DNA of 64,000 bases from Parapristionchus giblindavisi (Eukaryota > Nematoda > Chromadorea > Rhabditida > Diplogasteridae): contig CALSFV010000245.1 in NCBI GenBank assembly GCA_943737045.1, positions 571,001-635,000 of the forward strand, read 5' to 3'. This document shows, in pieces, positions 1-12,553 of the stretch. The notes beneath the pieces are model-generated. The model ran no database searches, was not told the DNA's origin, and was given only the letters and a program-made list of their open reading frames with translations. The position numbers were made by a program, and so were the translations under genes. The first letter of the stretch is position 1; every line of letters starts with the position of its first letter.

Positions 1-166
1 GTGATTGATTGATCGGAAACAGAGCGATGCGATAGGTAGTTGAAAAGCAGCTTATCAAAGCGAATAGAGGGATGGTGTCTTAAACAAGTATTTGTTCGCA
101 TCCTGATCTAGCACTACCAATCGTCGCAAAAACAACAATCACAAATGAAATGTTAATGATTTGCAG

Positions 167-448
167 CCTCCAAAGTGTGATGGACAAGACGACGGATTCT
201 TTGTGAGTAACAACAGAACGAAGAGATCGACGAGGGATGAAGAGGACGATCATCGATTCGAAGTTGACGTCGCAACGAGGGAACTTCTCGTTCTCGATAC
301 AGACGAGTCTTATTCCCCATCATCCATTTGTCTTCCCAAAGTCATATTACCTACTCTACCATTGTTAATGATCACTCTCTGTCTACTTTCCGTCCTGGTC
401 ACTTTGGTATGTACCAAGCGAAACTACAGAAAGGATGTGTTTCCTTGA
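167..448 (+). CDS. 3' exon of a ZP-domain cuticlin-like membrane protein (5' partial)
   Basis: The last exon of a gene that starts before the window. It opens after a splice acceptor (TTGCAG at 161-166) and reads 93 codons to a TGA at 446-448. The start has PPKC, matching the cysteine-containing end of a ZP module. It is followed by a dibasic furin-type site (RTKRS), an acidic spacer, one strong membrane segment (VILPTLPLLMITLCLLSVLV) and a short basic cytosolic tail. Order ZP end, furin site, membrane anchor, short tail is the usual design of nematode cuticlin (CUT/CUTL) precursors, which are cleaved and polymerise in the cuticle. The ZP domain itself is outside the window, so the family call rests on this C-terminal architecture only. 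Confidence 0.6.
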   Translation, partial: PPKCDGQDDGFFVSNNRTKRSTRDEEDDHRFEVDVATRELLVLDTDESYSPSSICLPKVILPTLPLLMITLCLLSVLVTLVCTKRNYRKDVFP

Positions 449-1796
449 ATAAGGAATATTGTTCTCTATTATTGTTCTCAGTATGACTGAATATCTCAAT
501 CTCATCCACTACGCCTAGTGCAATTTTACATGTGGCCAATACTTATCTCGTTGTATCCTTCCCTATCATTATGTTTCGTCTGTCTCAGAGAGCTTCACTT
601 GTCAATTTTATGTTATCGCTTCCGCCTAGGTACACCTAAGGTGATTATGTCTTATACTTAACCCTATGACTTATGACGTTAATGTGCATTAGTACAAGGC
701 CTAGAATGATTCTATATCGTTCGTTTACCGTTTGGTCTTTCTCTTTTGATCTTTCCTCCCACAATAACATTCCATCCATTTCACTACTAATCATTCCAAA
801 TAATGCGAGTACTCTGCTCTTGTTTAACAAAACATTCCATCGTATCACACTTACACTTACACACTGCTTTACCATCATTATATGTGATCATTGTTATGTA
901 AACCTTCACAATTTCGAATGTATGTGCACCAAATACAATGATTATTACGAAAATTGTAAAACTCACGTTGAAGAAGAACAGAAACTGCAAGGAAATGAAC
1001 AGCTTCGAGTCGACTGCAACCTAATATAGCACGGATAAAAAACGTAAATATATAAAGAGAAGTGATGGCACACCACAAGCTGAATTAGTTAAAGTCGTGC
1101 AACAGAAAACAATAAAAGGAAATTGTAACTTCGAATTGTAAACCGAAGAAAAAACAATCAATGGTTAAGAAACCCCAGCCACCGTAATCTTTTGTAACCA
1201 AATATTTTTGTAAATCTCAGGTCTTGCACGGAAATTCCTGAGAATATCTGTTTTCAACGCCGTGATTGGATCGATGTTTTGAAATTTTTAAACTATAAAA
1301 AGTTAATTAAACTATTAAAATGTTGGACAGAATATCGTACTAATATCGAATAAGCGATGTTTATTGTTATCGTGTCTTATCTGCTCGTACTGCTCTGTTT
1401 ACACTTTTCAGGGGAGAACTGGAAACGGATTTCATGCTTCCGTCACTCCCATCCACTCAAACATGCATAGTTTTGTGATTGAATTTGAGCTCCAGAAGGT
1501 GCCTTGCCTTAAAGCATGTGGTTATCGATCGATATGAGGCAATGGCGCTATCCTTCTCTATTCGTTCGTCCCTACGCGTCGTCTCTCCCTCGCCCCCAGC
1601 CTCCTCCTCACTCTCTGCTCGTGTGTGCCTCTCTCTCTTCACTAGCACATGCTCTCTCACTCTCTCCTCTCACCCCCTTTCTTCCTCTACCCTGTATAGA
1701 GCACACTACTTCCCGGCCTTTTTCACTTTTTCCACTCTCCCTCTTCATTCCTCCCCTCTTTCGTATACTGTCTATATTGATCGATTTTGCCTTCAG
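449..1796. other. Intergenic region with a pyrimidine-rich tract upstream of the zinc-finger gene
   Basis: No convincing coding region; the open frames here are short, overlap on both strands and lack splice context. A candidate polyadenylation signal (AATAAA) lies near 1110. From about 1575 to 1790 the + strand is a long C/T-rich tract that ends in the splice acceptor CTTCAG just before the zinc-finger start codon, so it may be promoter or outron sequence. Confidence 0.5.
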
Positions 1797-4700
1797 ATGG
1801 CGGACGTGATAGAGCTAAGCGATGACGACGAGCCCATGATTCCTCATGACATCAGTGATAATTCGGTGACGATCTCGATCATGAACTCGCAACCGCTCGA
1901 TCTGAACAGTGTCCTCGGATTCGGCACTACCGCACGACCTCCTCCACTGCCCGTTCAACAGCAACAACCTCTACCGCCGCCACAGCAATTCAATCGATAC
2001 GCTCCTTATCCACCACGGCCATCTGTTGTACCGTCGTCCGTGGTGTCACTGGCGCCGACAATGCGATACGTCGGTCAACCGACCAACAACGGCTACAATA
2101 GGCTGACGTCTCCGTCGATCAATGGTATGAATGGACGATCGATCAGAAGTAACACGACGACTACTCATACGCTGACGGTGAGTAGAAGGACAATGACTAG
2201 AGGGACAAGGGATTGATTAGATTGGAAGTTGGGAATGACTACAAATATACACTGAAACAGATACTAAAGAACATTATTGATTAGTAGATTGACGTCACTC
2301 TTTGGTGACTCGTCGTGAATATTGTGAAAGAAAGGGATGAATGACCTTGATCAGAAAGTGGGTGTGAGTGGTCGAAGCGAGAATCGATTGATTGACAAAT
2401 ATCGATCCATTTCAGATGCAGCCGTTGCAGCACACCAAGGTGCAGCACAATCACACTCCGATGATCAATAATCACAACACGGGTCAAGTGATCAAATTGC
2501 GACTATCGCTGAACAAAGATCGTGGAGAGTACAGAGTGGCGTCTGATCAGAGACGAACGTGAGTTATTGATTAGTGGATTGGGATCTGGATTATCGATTG
2601 ACCTTCGATCGATTAAATCGGTGTTCGTGTCATCTGTAGTTGCTCTAATTGAATTGGGAAATAGTCCTTGGTATCGATTGACTGAAACTTGGCAAGCTGC
2701 CAAAAGGTCGCGCGTACATGAGTGGCTTTATTGTTAGTTCTACCCCATCTTACTGGGTCACTTTGTGTTTTCGGTTCATATTCCTTATTTAACTCTTGCA
2801 CCAGTGAATTTTGTTGTCGTTTCGAGGAAATTGTATAGTAGTGGTATGTAATATTGGGAAATCAAGGTATCATTCTTTTTTCATTCATTCAAGGTATCTT
2901 TTTCACTGGGAGAATGTACAGATTTGATAGTGTAAGTGCGAGTTTTTTCGACAATGCTCTTTCTCTTCCGAGGATATAACTATAATCCAATTCTCATATA
3001 TATTGATTAGTGTAGAAGTCATGGGGGAATGAGAGAGAGTGTGGTATATCTATCTATCGTAGTCGCTCCCTCTACTTTCAACGATAAGATCGATACGCTA
3101 CTGCCCCGTGAGTGAGGAGGGGAGAGAGGAGAGATTGGGATGAAGTGAGAGAGAGTAGGGAGGAATGAGAGACGGACTAGTACCAGGCACAGAGAGCACA
3201 GCGAGGAAAGAGGTATAATGAGAAGCTAACGATACAAACGGATGAAGCTGTAGTTATATAAAAGGGATTGCATACGAAATGATGGGTATTGCGAAGAATC
3301 AGTTGGAAATGAAGTGGATTTTACTGGAAAATGGAAAATTCTGAATGATTTCCGGGGTTTCTAGGTGACGGTGAAGAATTGGGTATCCAACATCAGAAAA
3401 GTATTCATTTTTGCTGCCAGAAGAACTGAAATGAAATATAATGTATATAGAATACAATATTAATCCTAACCGTGTATTATGTATGAGATGGGGCCATTTG
3501 TATAAATTAAATGTAATTATAATATTAATCGACCGAGTGGAGTTGTATGCTATTATAGTAGATAAAAAGGTAGGTTTTAGAAAATGTCGGGACATTTCAG
3601 AAGGTAATAATACATTTACGGGACCCTTTCAATAGCAAAAATCGGTAAAATTTTAAAAAAAATGCCTTTTTTTGAGTGAATTTCGGCTAAACCGGGCGGG
3701 TCTTGTCGCTAGCAACAGGGTCGCCCACGTATTCCTTTAATAATTTATCTAGCGTATTATTATTAAATTTCAGTCGTACACCAGACGGACAGATCACTCC
3801 ATCTCCTCCTCCCATATTGACCGATGCAACTCCTACCGAATCACTGCCTCCGAAGAAGGAGATGAAACCGAACAATTACACGTTTGACGCCATCCTCAAG
3901 GGTCAAGATTCGCCCAAACAGCCCGATGGAATCACGACCAACTTTAGATACAGGGTAGGGTAGATGCGTTCTTGATTTATCGATTGATATACGATAGTGT
4001 ATGTTTGAGTCAAGTATAGGATGCCGCCCAAACCAGTTTTCTCCTCAACACAGGCAACTCTAATATAAGCCGCGAAAAAAGAACTGGCTACTTGATTTTT
4101 GGGAATATTGGTTGCAAATATAATACAGAGATGTGTCGATTCTGTCGAGTGTGCAAATTGCTTTTTGTGGGGCTTCGGCAGGTGCAGAGAGGGCACTTTG
4201 ATATATTCAATGGTTTTTTTTACAATTTGAATTTGTGAATGCTAACGCACTTTCACACAACGGTTTGCGAGGAATGATGATGAAAAAGTTGCGGAGACAC
4301 GGCACCAAGTTCCTTAGTTTGTATTGATACATTTACTGCCTTTCAGTGTACCTACCAATCGTGCTGTCGTCTCATTACTGGTAACGTGGCCATGATTGTT
4401 CATGTATGGGCCCATGTGTCTACGTGGAAGCCGACAGAGGATACAGAATGCGAAGAGGTAAGCGAATCCTTAATACTGTGTTGAAATCAGTAGTTGAGCA
4501 ATTTGAATTAGCTGAATTGGCTGATTTGTACCATACATTGCCATACCCTCGAAATGCGACTATATAAGGCCCATTTTAGGCCACATGATGCGAGAGAAAG
4601 CTAAAAATGACGATTTTTTAAGCGAAAATAACGAATTTTGTGAATGAACCCACCCTATTTCAAGAATTGACCCTCTATATAAAAATAAACGGCGAGGGTA

Positions 4701-7700
4701 CCGAAAATGTATGATTTGTACAGCTAGCGAGATTCTTGTTTCATAAGAGAGATTTGAATAGGGAAAGTAATTGTTTATGCTTAGTAATATTAAAACACGC
4801 TATCTGAGAAAATCGACATAGGTGCGGTATCGACGAAAAATGGATTTTCCTGTTTTATGTATGATAATTACAGGCTCCATGAGTGAAGTTCACCGGTACT
4901 TGGAAATTCCTTCAAATTGAAAATTCGCTTCAGGGGGTGACCACACAACGATTTGGCGCCTTTTCCTAAAAGGTTTATTTCGAATCCAATCGATTCAGGA
5001 GTGGGTGCACTCGACTCAGTGGCTAATTCTAAGAAACTATTGTTCAGGAGAGTTTTTTGATCAAAGATCAACGAAGTCTGGAATCGTGAATTTTCGAAAT
5101 AATTTTCACATTAAATTAATTCTCACTATTTTCCCATGGCGAATGAAAATTTTTTATTTGCTTAATAGCTTCTTCATATTATATTACACCTTTAGTTTAA
5201 AAATTATAATTAATAAAAAATTAGAAGTTTGTGTACGAATCAATTTTGTTTGTTGTATTTAATTGTGGTGAGGATTGGCGACGTTCCCTAAAAAGTTATA
5301 TTTCGAATTCAACCGATTCGGGAGTAAGCGCAATCGATTCCTTGGCCAATTCTAAGAAACTTTTGTCTAGGAGAGTTTTTCGATCAAAGATCAACGAACG
5401 TTGGAATTGGGAATTTTCGAAAAAATGTTTACATTAAATTAATTCTCACAATTTTCCATAGCGAATGTAAACTTTTTATTTTCTCAAATGCATAGTGAGA
5501 ATTATGGAAAATAGTGAGAATTAATATAATGTAAACATTTTTTTCGAAATTTCCCAATTCCAGCGTTCGTTGATCTTTGATCGAAAAACTCTCCTAGACA
5601 AAAGTTTCTTAGAATTGGCCAAGGAATCGATTGCGCTTACTCCCGAATCGGTTGAATTCGAAATAAACTTTTTAGGGAACGTCGCCAATCCTCACCACAA
5701 TTAAATACAACAAACAAAATTGATTCGTACACAAACTTCTAATTTTTTATTAATTACAGTTTTTAAACTAAAGGTGTAATATAATATGAAGAAGCTATTA
5801 AGCAAATAAAAAATTTTCATTCGCCATGGGAAAATAGTGAGAATTAATTTAATGTGAAAATTATTTCGAAAATTCTCGATTCCAGACTTCGTTGATCTTT
5901 GATCAAAAAACTCTCCTGGACAATAGTTTCTTAGAATTAGCCACGGAGTCGAGTGCATCCACTCCTGAATCGATTGGATTCGAAATAAACCTTTTAGGAA
6001 AAGGCGCCAAATCGTTGTGTGGTCACCCCCTGAAGCGAATTTTCAATTGGAAGCAATTTCCAAGTACCAGTGAACTACACTCATGGAGCCTGTAATTATC
6101 ATACATAAAACAAAAAAATCTATTTTTCGTCGATACCAAAAAATATCCCAGTTGTTGAATTCTCTCAGATAGTGTTTTTTAATAACTAATACTATTACGA
6201 ATACTAATACTAATCATACATTTTCATACCCTCGTAATGCGAGGATTAACCCACTAAATATGGCTCATTTTGGGTCACTAGATGCGAAACGAAGTTAAAG
6301 ATGACCATTTTTAAGTGAAAAATAACGAATTTTCTGAATAGACCCAGTATATTAAAACCATGGCGAGGGAACCGAAAATGTATGAAACTAATTAGTATTA
6401 AGAGCGAATATTCTATTACATCTATCTTTTGCATGCAATTAATCCCGGCATTTTACTCGTGGATTCTTGTTTTTGGGAGAAATTGTTGAATCTTTTGTTG
6501 AGGATTTTTTATCCTCGTCATGTGAGGCCTATAGTAGAGAATGATTTACTGAAAATCAGGAAGTAGCGTGTTATTTAACATTATTTCTTTGTTGTATTGA
6601 ATAATTGATCGATTACTCATTATCGATTGATCCTTTGATCGATTGTAGGGATGGACGGACGTGGACGCTCTCAGTTGCTGTCCCCAGTGTCTCACTCGCT
6701 TCGAAACCCCCTACTCCATGCAGGTATATCGATTGTTTTGTGCTCGTGAAGATTGATTGATTGAATTATCAATGACCCCAATTATTGATTGATGCACTCA
6801 TTGAATGACCTCAAATATCGATTGATCTCTTCTACAGGTTCACTATACACGTGCACACTCTCGCATACCCCAGGCAATCAATACGAACACGTGCGCCATT
6901 TGCGAATCTGAGGTGTGAAATATTGATTTTATTGATTCATATTGAGATATCGTTTTTTTTCTATTCAATCTTGTTCGCTTTCTCCCATCGATCACATAAA
7001 CAACGAACTGATTTTATTGACTATCTGAATCATTTTTATGCCTGTTGCTTTTTAACGGTGGCTTGGATTGTCCAATAAATAATTTTAATTATTTATATTT
7101 AATAATGTTTAAATATTTACTATTCAGGTGAAAGATTTGACGGCTCATCTACATAAACACAATCCATACGATGCACCCTATGCATGTACTGTATGCTCAT
7201 ATCGATGTAATGTCAGAATGCATCTATTCGATCATTTTACAAGGTCATTTTAACTTATTTTATTTTAATTACAAATGAGTTTTTTGGTTTAAATATCGTT
7301 GCTGAAACGCGTATTTCGAAACATATTTTACAAAATGATAAAAATTGAAGAATATTGTTGTCATAGGTCGAATAGCTAGGTTACCTGTTTTCAAAATACG
7401 ATCAAATTTTTCGATTTTGGAAAATTTGGCTCAAAATGCGGTCAGGTTTTTCGATTTTTGTAAAATTTTGGCTCAAAATTCGGTCATGTTCTTCGATTTT
7501 TGGGAAATTAGGGCTCGAAATTCGGTCAGGCTTGGTACTTTGTAACATATTTTTCGCCCTATGATCATATGTCGAAAAGTATGTTACAAAGTACTAAGCC
7601 TGACCGGATTTTGAGCCAAAATTTCACAAAAAATCGAAAAACCTGACCGGATTGTGAGCCAAAATTACATAAAACTCGAAAAACCTGACCGGATTTTGAG

Positions 7701-10700
7701 CCAAAATTTTACAAAAATCGAAAAACCTGACCGGATTTTGAAAACTTATAACATAGCTGTTCGACCTATGCCTATGATTGTTGTAAATTGCAGATGCCAC
7801 ATCGGTACCTCGTACCTCTTCTGTCCCTTCTGCCCATACAAAGTGAAGCCTGGAAAGGAACAGAATCATAAACATTTGATGAGAGTCAAGAGCTACATTG
7901 ATCATATGAGCAAACATGAGATTATTGGAGATAGAACTCGTATGTTTTATAATATTTGGAATTATTGCTTTATCGATTGGAAGATCAATGTGATTCTGTA
8001 CGCACAGATGGAGAATTTGGAACGCGATTTTGTAATGAGTGACAGTTTTATAAGATGTAAAGGGGGAATGCAAATCAAGATAGGCAATTGCTGATTTATA
8101 ACAAAAATATTCTGATATTTGTTGTTGTTATTAAGGATCATTCCGTCGTTTCGAATATCCGTCTGAGGTGAAGGATCGTACTAACTCCCATCGTAGAAAG
8201 ATCTCTTGTGACAAATGTGCCTGTACCTTCGTAACCATGCATGAAAGGTAAATGAGATACTTTACTCTTTTTTCTGCCGATCAGTATTTACAATTCAGAC
8301 GCCAACTTACTTTTTATGCGGCTTTTATTTACATTACTCACATAGAACGTATGTAGTGATGGTTTTCTTTTTTTTCTCTAGTTCTATAACTAGGGATAGC
8401 GGCACACTCCCTCGTACTCGTAAATTCTACAGTATGAAATCCCATACATACTGCTCAACACCATTGCATTTTCGACACTATTATTTGTTTGAAAAAATAC
8501 CTTTATTTCTTTACCAATCGACGCGCAACATCGAAAAGTACATATGGAATTCTGTGATATTTTTTAATGTTACGCCCTTGTAATACTGGAAAAGGCGATA
8601 TAATAACCGCATCAAATTCTTATCTTATCTACTTACTATTAATGCGTTTAAGTGAAAACACGAAAATAGTGGATGAATAGATTTCCTTTCCGCCGCTAAA
8701 TTAGCTTAATATCTGAGCCTATTAATATTCGCTCAATTACAGCTATTTTTTGCATAATAAGAAAGTGTGCTGATTAATCTTTTTTTTCTATGTTGGCAAT
8801 CGTCTCCTCTATCCATTAGTGGAGCTAAATCACTTCTTTAATTAATATATTAAAATATTTGTTTTTATACGAAATCAGCACTATTGAAATTACCACAGAT
8901 GTATTTATCACGAGTAAAGATGGATTTTTTTTCTTATTGTACGATTTATCAGAACATCCTCTGCTACTCCTATCTATAACATTCATGAAACATTGAACCT
9001 ACAGGATGAACATTACTTTTGTAAATTCTTTATCACAAACCTGAATGTGCATTCTAATGAAATTTGTACTTTTTAATAAAGAATCATTTACATATGTGTA
9101 CTTGTACATGATCCGCAACAAGAATACATTCATAGTTTATTTGTTTCAGAACAGTTCATCTCCGATACGCTCATCGTCCCATCGTTCCTGCCGAATATGA
9201 TATTAGAAGACGGGTAAGCTTATTTTATATTTTTATAAATAAATAAAATCAATTTTTTTTAATGCACTGATCAAAAGCTATTGCAAGGCGATCGTCAATT
9301 GTTGACGGCCATTTGTTGTTCCTGTATCTAACTGAATTATTGATTGAATTGTTCACGCAAGAGTTATGTATTAATTGATTGATCTCCAGAAGCCAGATAC
9401 ACGAGATCGTCGAAAGTCCTCACTCGTACTGCTCAACAAACAAGAGATGCTGTGTCTGTCGTGCAAAGTGAAGAGAGCTGAGGATAGGCCGGAGAGGTAG
9501 ATCTATCATTGTGAATCAATTCCCCTCATTGTGAAATCATCAATCAATATATTGATTGATGATTTCACAATGATGTACTTTGTTACATTATCAACTCATG
9601 TGACTTTTGTTGTTGAGGAGTAAGAGTCATCAATCACATGGTCAATCAAAGTGTGATTTGATGTCGTGTTTGAAGAATCAGGAATCTGCTACAGATTAGA
9701 TTACAATTGTAGAGATTTGAATGAATCGCAGAACCAAAAAGCTTCTCATTCTTATGAAAATGATGAATAATTTATCGGCCCAGTGATGTACATTTACGAA
9801 ATGAAAGCAAACAAATGGGATGGTTTAAAATAAGCTTAACAAACGAGTTAACACCTATCATTTTCTTCAGATGTCCTCACTGCATGCGACTATCATACAA
9901 TGCCACAGCTGCATCTCAACGATTGATTGCTTATTCTGATAATAAGTGTCGAAGTCTGGCTGAACTGGCTGTTGGCGCGGTGGAAGTGGGAAAGGTATAC
10001 TTGCTCTGGTCATTCTAATATTATTATTATTATTTCAACTCACAAAAAAATGCTCGTAATACGTGGATGAATCAGTAAAGCTTCATCAGGAGCAGCATCG
10101 TGAAAAATATATATTAATTAATGAAATAAGATAAGCGTAATTCATAATGAGTAATTATATATTCAGTGTGCTTGCAACTTCACCTCAACGAGTGGCAATA
10201 CACTGGCAGCCCATTTCTTCTCATGTCGACGTATTATGAATGTCAAGATGAGACCGATTCCCGAGAAGATCAAAGTCGAACAGACTAATGAAAATTGTGC
10301 GGAAGAAGAAGATGAGGTATAGTTGAGTCAGTTTTGAGGAACGATCCCTCCCTAAATATGTAGTAAGTCTCTTAAATTGGCAATGTCCCGCTCAATAATG
10401 GCGTGCGATCCACCCGATTTCAGTCCCCAGTGTCAAAAGTTGCCCTCGTATGGTTTGCATGAACAGTGGGTGTCATAGTGTATTCATGTTTCACGAAAAG
10501 ATTAAACATATTCCAAATGAAATTTAGTTTGATCCAGCTGTGAGTCGCCAATTTACCATTCTAATTAATTCTACCTTTCAGTTGAAGTTGTTCGGCCTCG
10601 ATCGTATCAAGCAGGAGGAATCGGAAGAGAATATGAAACAGAAACAGGCAAAGATGCTTGTGGATATTGATCAAGTGGCAAAGGAACGAGGATTCAAGCT

Positions 10701-11252
10701 GCCTATATATCTCATGGTTTGTAGTTTGTCATGTATTCAATTATTTTACTTTTTATGAGCATTTGCTAATGCGGTGCCCAAAAAAAATGCATGGAAAATT
10801 CTTCGTTTTGAATAACCTCTCGCATATGTTCTCTTTCTTTTCAAATTTTTGAGAAACTTAAGCAAATATGACATTAGGAATCATGTTAGAATAATGACAT
10901 TACTAATATGTTCATCACATCATCTAATTGAATGATTCATTGATGAACGTAGATATGAATCAATCGATAATTGTTACAGAAGAGGAAGGACTGGCTGACC
11001 AGTAAGGACTGCTTCATTCATCTCGAAAAATATGTGAATACGATACCGATCGACAAGAAAGCCTCGATGTTATTCCGAAAGTGGGTTATTTTTGTATTGG
11101 TTTTATTATCGATTTATTCGAAGAATAGTCTGCAGTTCAATTTATCGATTGATTCATTACCGTATGATTTCAGGCGAATGCTGAGGAATGATTACGTCAA
11201 AAGTGAGAAATTGTACAAGGAGATGATTAAACGCCGAGACTCCGATGAGTAA
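1797..11252 (+). CDS. POGZ/ZNF280-like multi-C2H2 zinc-finger protein, 16 exons, 699 aa
   Basis: Probable nuclear DNA- or chromatin-binding factor. Exons: 1797-2177, 2416-2558, 3774-3954, 4347-4457, 6649-6723, 6838-6912, 7128-7243, 7794-7939, 8136-8247, 9150-9213, 9390-9496, 9871-9994, 10167-10316, 10582-10716, 10980-11080, 11174-11252; every junction keeps frame. The start follows an acceptor (CTTCAG), fitting trans-splicing. The N-terminus carries an acidic VIELSDDDEP motif, possibly SUMO-interacting, then a Pro/Gln-rich stretch. The middle has successive Cys/His pairs (CCPQCLTRF, CAICESE, CTVCSYRC, CPFCPYK, CDKCACTF) with spacing like the finger cluster of vertebrate POGZ and ZNF280. Later come CLSCK, CPHCMRL and a CACNFTS..H..C finger, then a charged helical C-terminus. 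No DDE transposase-like domain of the POGZ type is present. The exons and frame are secure; orthology to POGZ is inferred from finger order. Confidence 0.8.
2559..3773 (+). other. Intron 2 of the zinc-finger gene, with a purine-rich tract
   Basis: No gene seen. About 3010-3215 is a G/A-rich tract (GAGAGA units), complementary in composition to the C/T-rich tract at 1575-1790. Around 3696-3740 a degenerate end resembles the CATANGTGGGC element family (GCTAGCAAC..GCCCACGTAT). Confidence 0.5.
4532..4713 (+). mobile_element. 182-bp MITE (CATACATT termini) with 8-bp target duplication
   Basis: The ends are imperfect inverted repeats: CATACATTGCCATACCCTCG on the left, and on the right the complement of CATACATTTTCGGTACCCTCG. 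It is flanked by the identical 8-mer ATTTGTAC at 4524-4531 and 4714-4721, the mark of an inserted DNA transposon. No coding capacity. A second copy lies at 6215-6384 in the same intron and orientation. Confidence 0.8.
4778..6190. repeat. Large foldback (inverted repeat) element, arms about 680-700 bp
   Basis: The sequence from about 4778 rightwards is repeated as its reverse complement from about 6190 leftwards, meeting around 5460-5490. The same open frame appears at 4868-5071 on the minus strand and 5892-6095 on the plus strand, a mirror image expected of the palindrome. Identity looks high near the arm ends and centre. No recognisable transposase. It lies in intron 4 of the zinc-finger gene, between two MITE copies. 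Confidence 0.85.
6215..6384 (+). mobile_element. Second copy of the CATACATT MITE, 170 bp
   Basis: Begins CATACATTTTCATACCCTCG and ends with the complementary CGAGGGAACCGAAAATGTATG. The flanking 8-mers ATACTAAT (6207-6214) and AAACTAAT (6385-6392) match at 7 of 8 positions, consistent with an aged target-site duplication. The interior is clearly related to 4532-4713. Confidence 0.75.
7362..7776. mobile_element. Tail-to-tail dimer of the CATAGGTCGAA MITE
   Basis: Unit 1 starts CATAGGTCGAATAGC at 7362 and ends near 7564 (CGCCCTATG). Unit 2 is the inverted form, starting CATATGTCGAAAAG near 7567 and ending CTATG at 7776. Each contains three or so copies of a ~40-bp module (CGGTCAGGTTTTTCGATTTT type). 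The 8-mer ATTGTTGT flanks only the outer ends (7354-7361 and 7777-7784), so the dimer inserted or formed as one unit. Its right end is 17 bp before exon 8 of the zinc-finger gene. Confidence 0.8.
8248..9149 (+). other. Intron 9 of the zinc-finger gene
   Basis: About 900 bp of AT-rich intron sequence between exons 9 and 10. No gene, RNA gene or clear repeat is seen. Confidence 0.6.
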
Positions 11253-11960
11253 CTACCGTATCGCACCTACTATTACTATTATTATTTATTGATTGATTTC
11301 TTGTTTTATCCTAATCTTTTTTATATTCTTGCTTTACTCTGACACGTTGTGAATAACTACTCTTCAATATCATCTCATTCAATGTATTCATCAACCCTGT
11401 TGACTTGACTCATCATTTCCCTGTCCTATCATTTATTTGTACTCATTCATGCTACTTCTTTCATCATTTTGCAGATTTAACCAGTTCTAGTTTATCTCCT
11501 TATAATCTGAAAAACAATCGAAAACAAAACGGGAACTGCCTACTATTCACTATAATCATCAATACATTACAATTGTTTTCACCTATTCTCATATTGTCTC
11601 ATATTATTATATTGTTCCTCCGTTACTGCACCTCACTCCAATCGGTCTTACAGTTGTTATAATCGATATATACTTGCTGAATATTTCAGTTTAAATGACG
11701 GCTAATTGTGTGGTTAAGAAATGATTTGTTAAATTCCTCGACCAACATTCGATCTTATCCCATATTGTTTCATCTCCTCTGTATTACGCTGAGGCGACTT
11801 TGCCTTCGTTTTTGTAAATTATTTGTATCCGCTATATAAATGTGCGTTACAATTCTGAATGGATTGTCTATGCCACGGCGGTTCAATAAAGAGAAATCCC
11901 TACATTTAACTTTGGCTTGAATGCTCTTGCATTACGAAAAATCGGCAAAGTTGATTTGCA

Positions 11961-12030
11961 CTGGGCGGGATTCGAACCTCCGAAGTTCGGATCGCTAAAC
12001 AAAAGCTCTATCCACTAAGCCATCTCGGCA
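11961..12030 (-). tRNA. tRNA-like sequence or tRNA-derived pseudogene
   Basis: On the minus strand the sequence has a perfect Pol III A box (TGGCTTAGTGG), a perfect B box (GGTTCGAATCC), and a T run shortly downstream. The 5' end TGCCGAG does not pair with the 3' end, the T stem is imperfect, and a small CCGAACTTCGG hairpin sits in the variable region. It is therefore not a standard tRNA; either a decayed tRNA or a tRNA-derived repeat. No anticodon is assigned. Confidence 0.4.
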
Positions 12031-12553
12031 TGTCTCGCGAATCGTAAAACTCGATGATAGGTCTAGTCAGAAGCGAGCGCCCAGATATACCGTAATCAAC
12101 TTTCGCGCTGGGAGAACCTAGATGTTTTACTGCTCATCATCACTCAGTTAGCGATACTTTCTTTCTCAGGCAAGAGCTTCTTAGTTACTATCATTGAGCC
12201 GCCGTGTATGCAACGGTATGTCGGTGAGTGGCATACGGTAGTTGCCAGTTTTAACAGTTAGACACTCTTTATCAAGATTAGATAAGCAGTGTTTCCTTTG
12301 ATTCTCTTACCACTTGCTATTCAAAAGGATCAAAGTGTAACCGCTCAGATTTTGAAGAAGTACAGTAGAATGATAGATCACTAAAAATGTCGCACAATGC
12401 CATGCGGCACTTCTTGGAAATTCTGTAATATCGTCATTGCTCACTAGATGAGCGCGCATTTACGGAACCCTTACAGAACGGTAACGGGTTCCAACTCCGA
12501 AGTGAATCTGGCTACTTACAGTTTTGATTGTTAGAACATTTTATTAAATGTAT

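Noticed and set aside
673..1029. 118-codon open frame downstream of the cuticlin-like gene
   Set aside because: It overlaps open frames on the other strand, has no splice context, and the composition is non-coding; likely 3' UTR or intergenic.
4868..5071. Open frame in the foldback, mirrored at 5892-6095
   Set aside because: Both copies are the two arms of the palindrome; no domain and no homology, so not called a gene.
7345..8073. Open frames with [19 protein letters not shown] repeats
   Set aside because: They are translations of the tandem modules of the CATAGGTCGAA MITE, not protein repeats.
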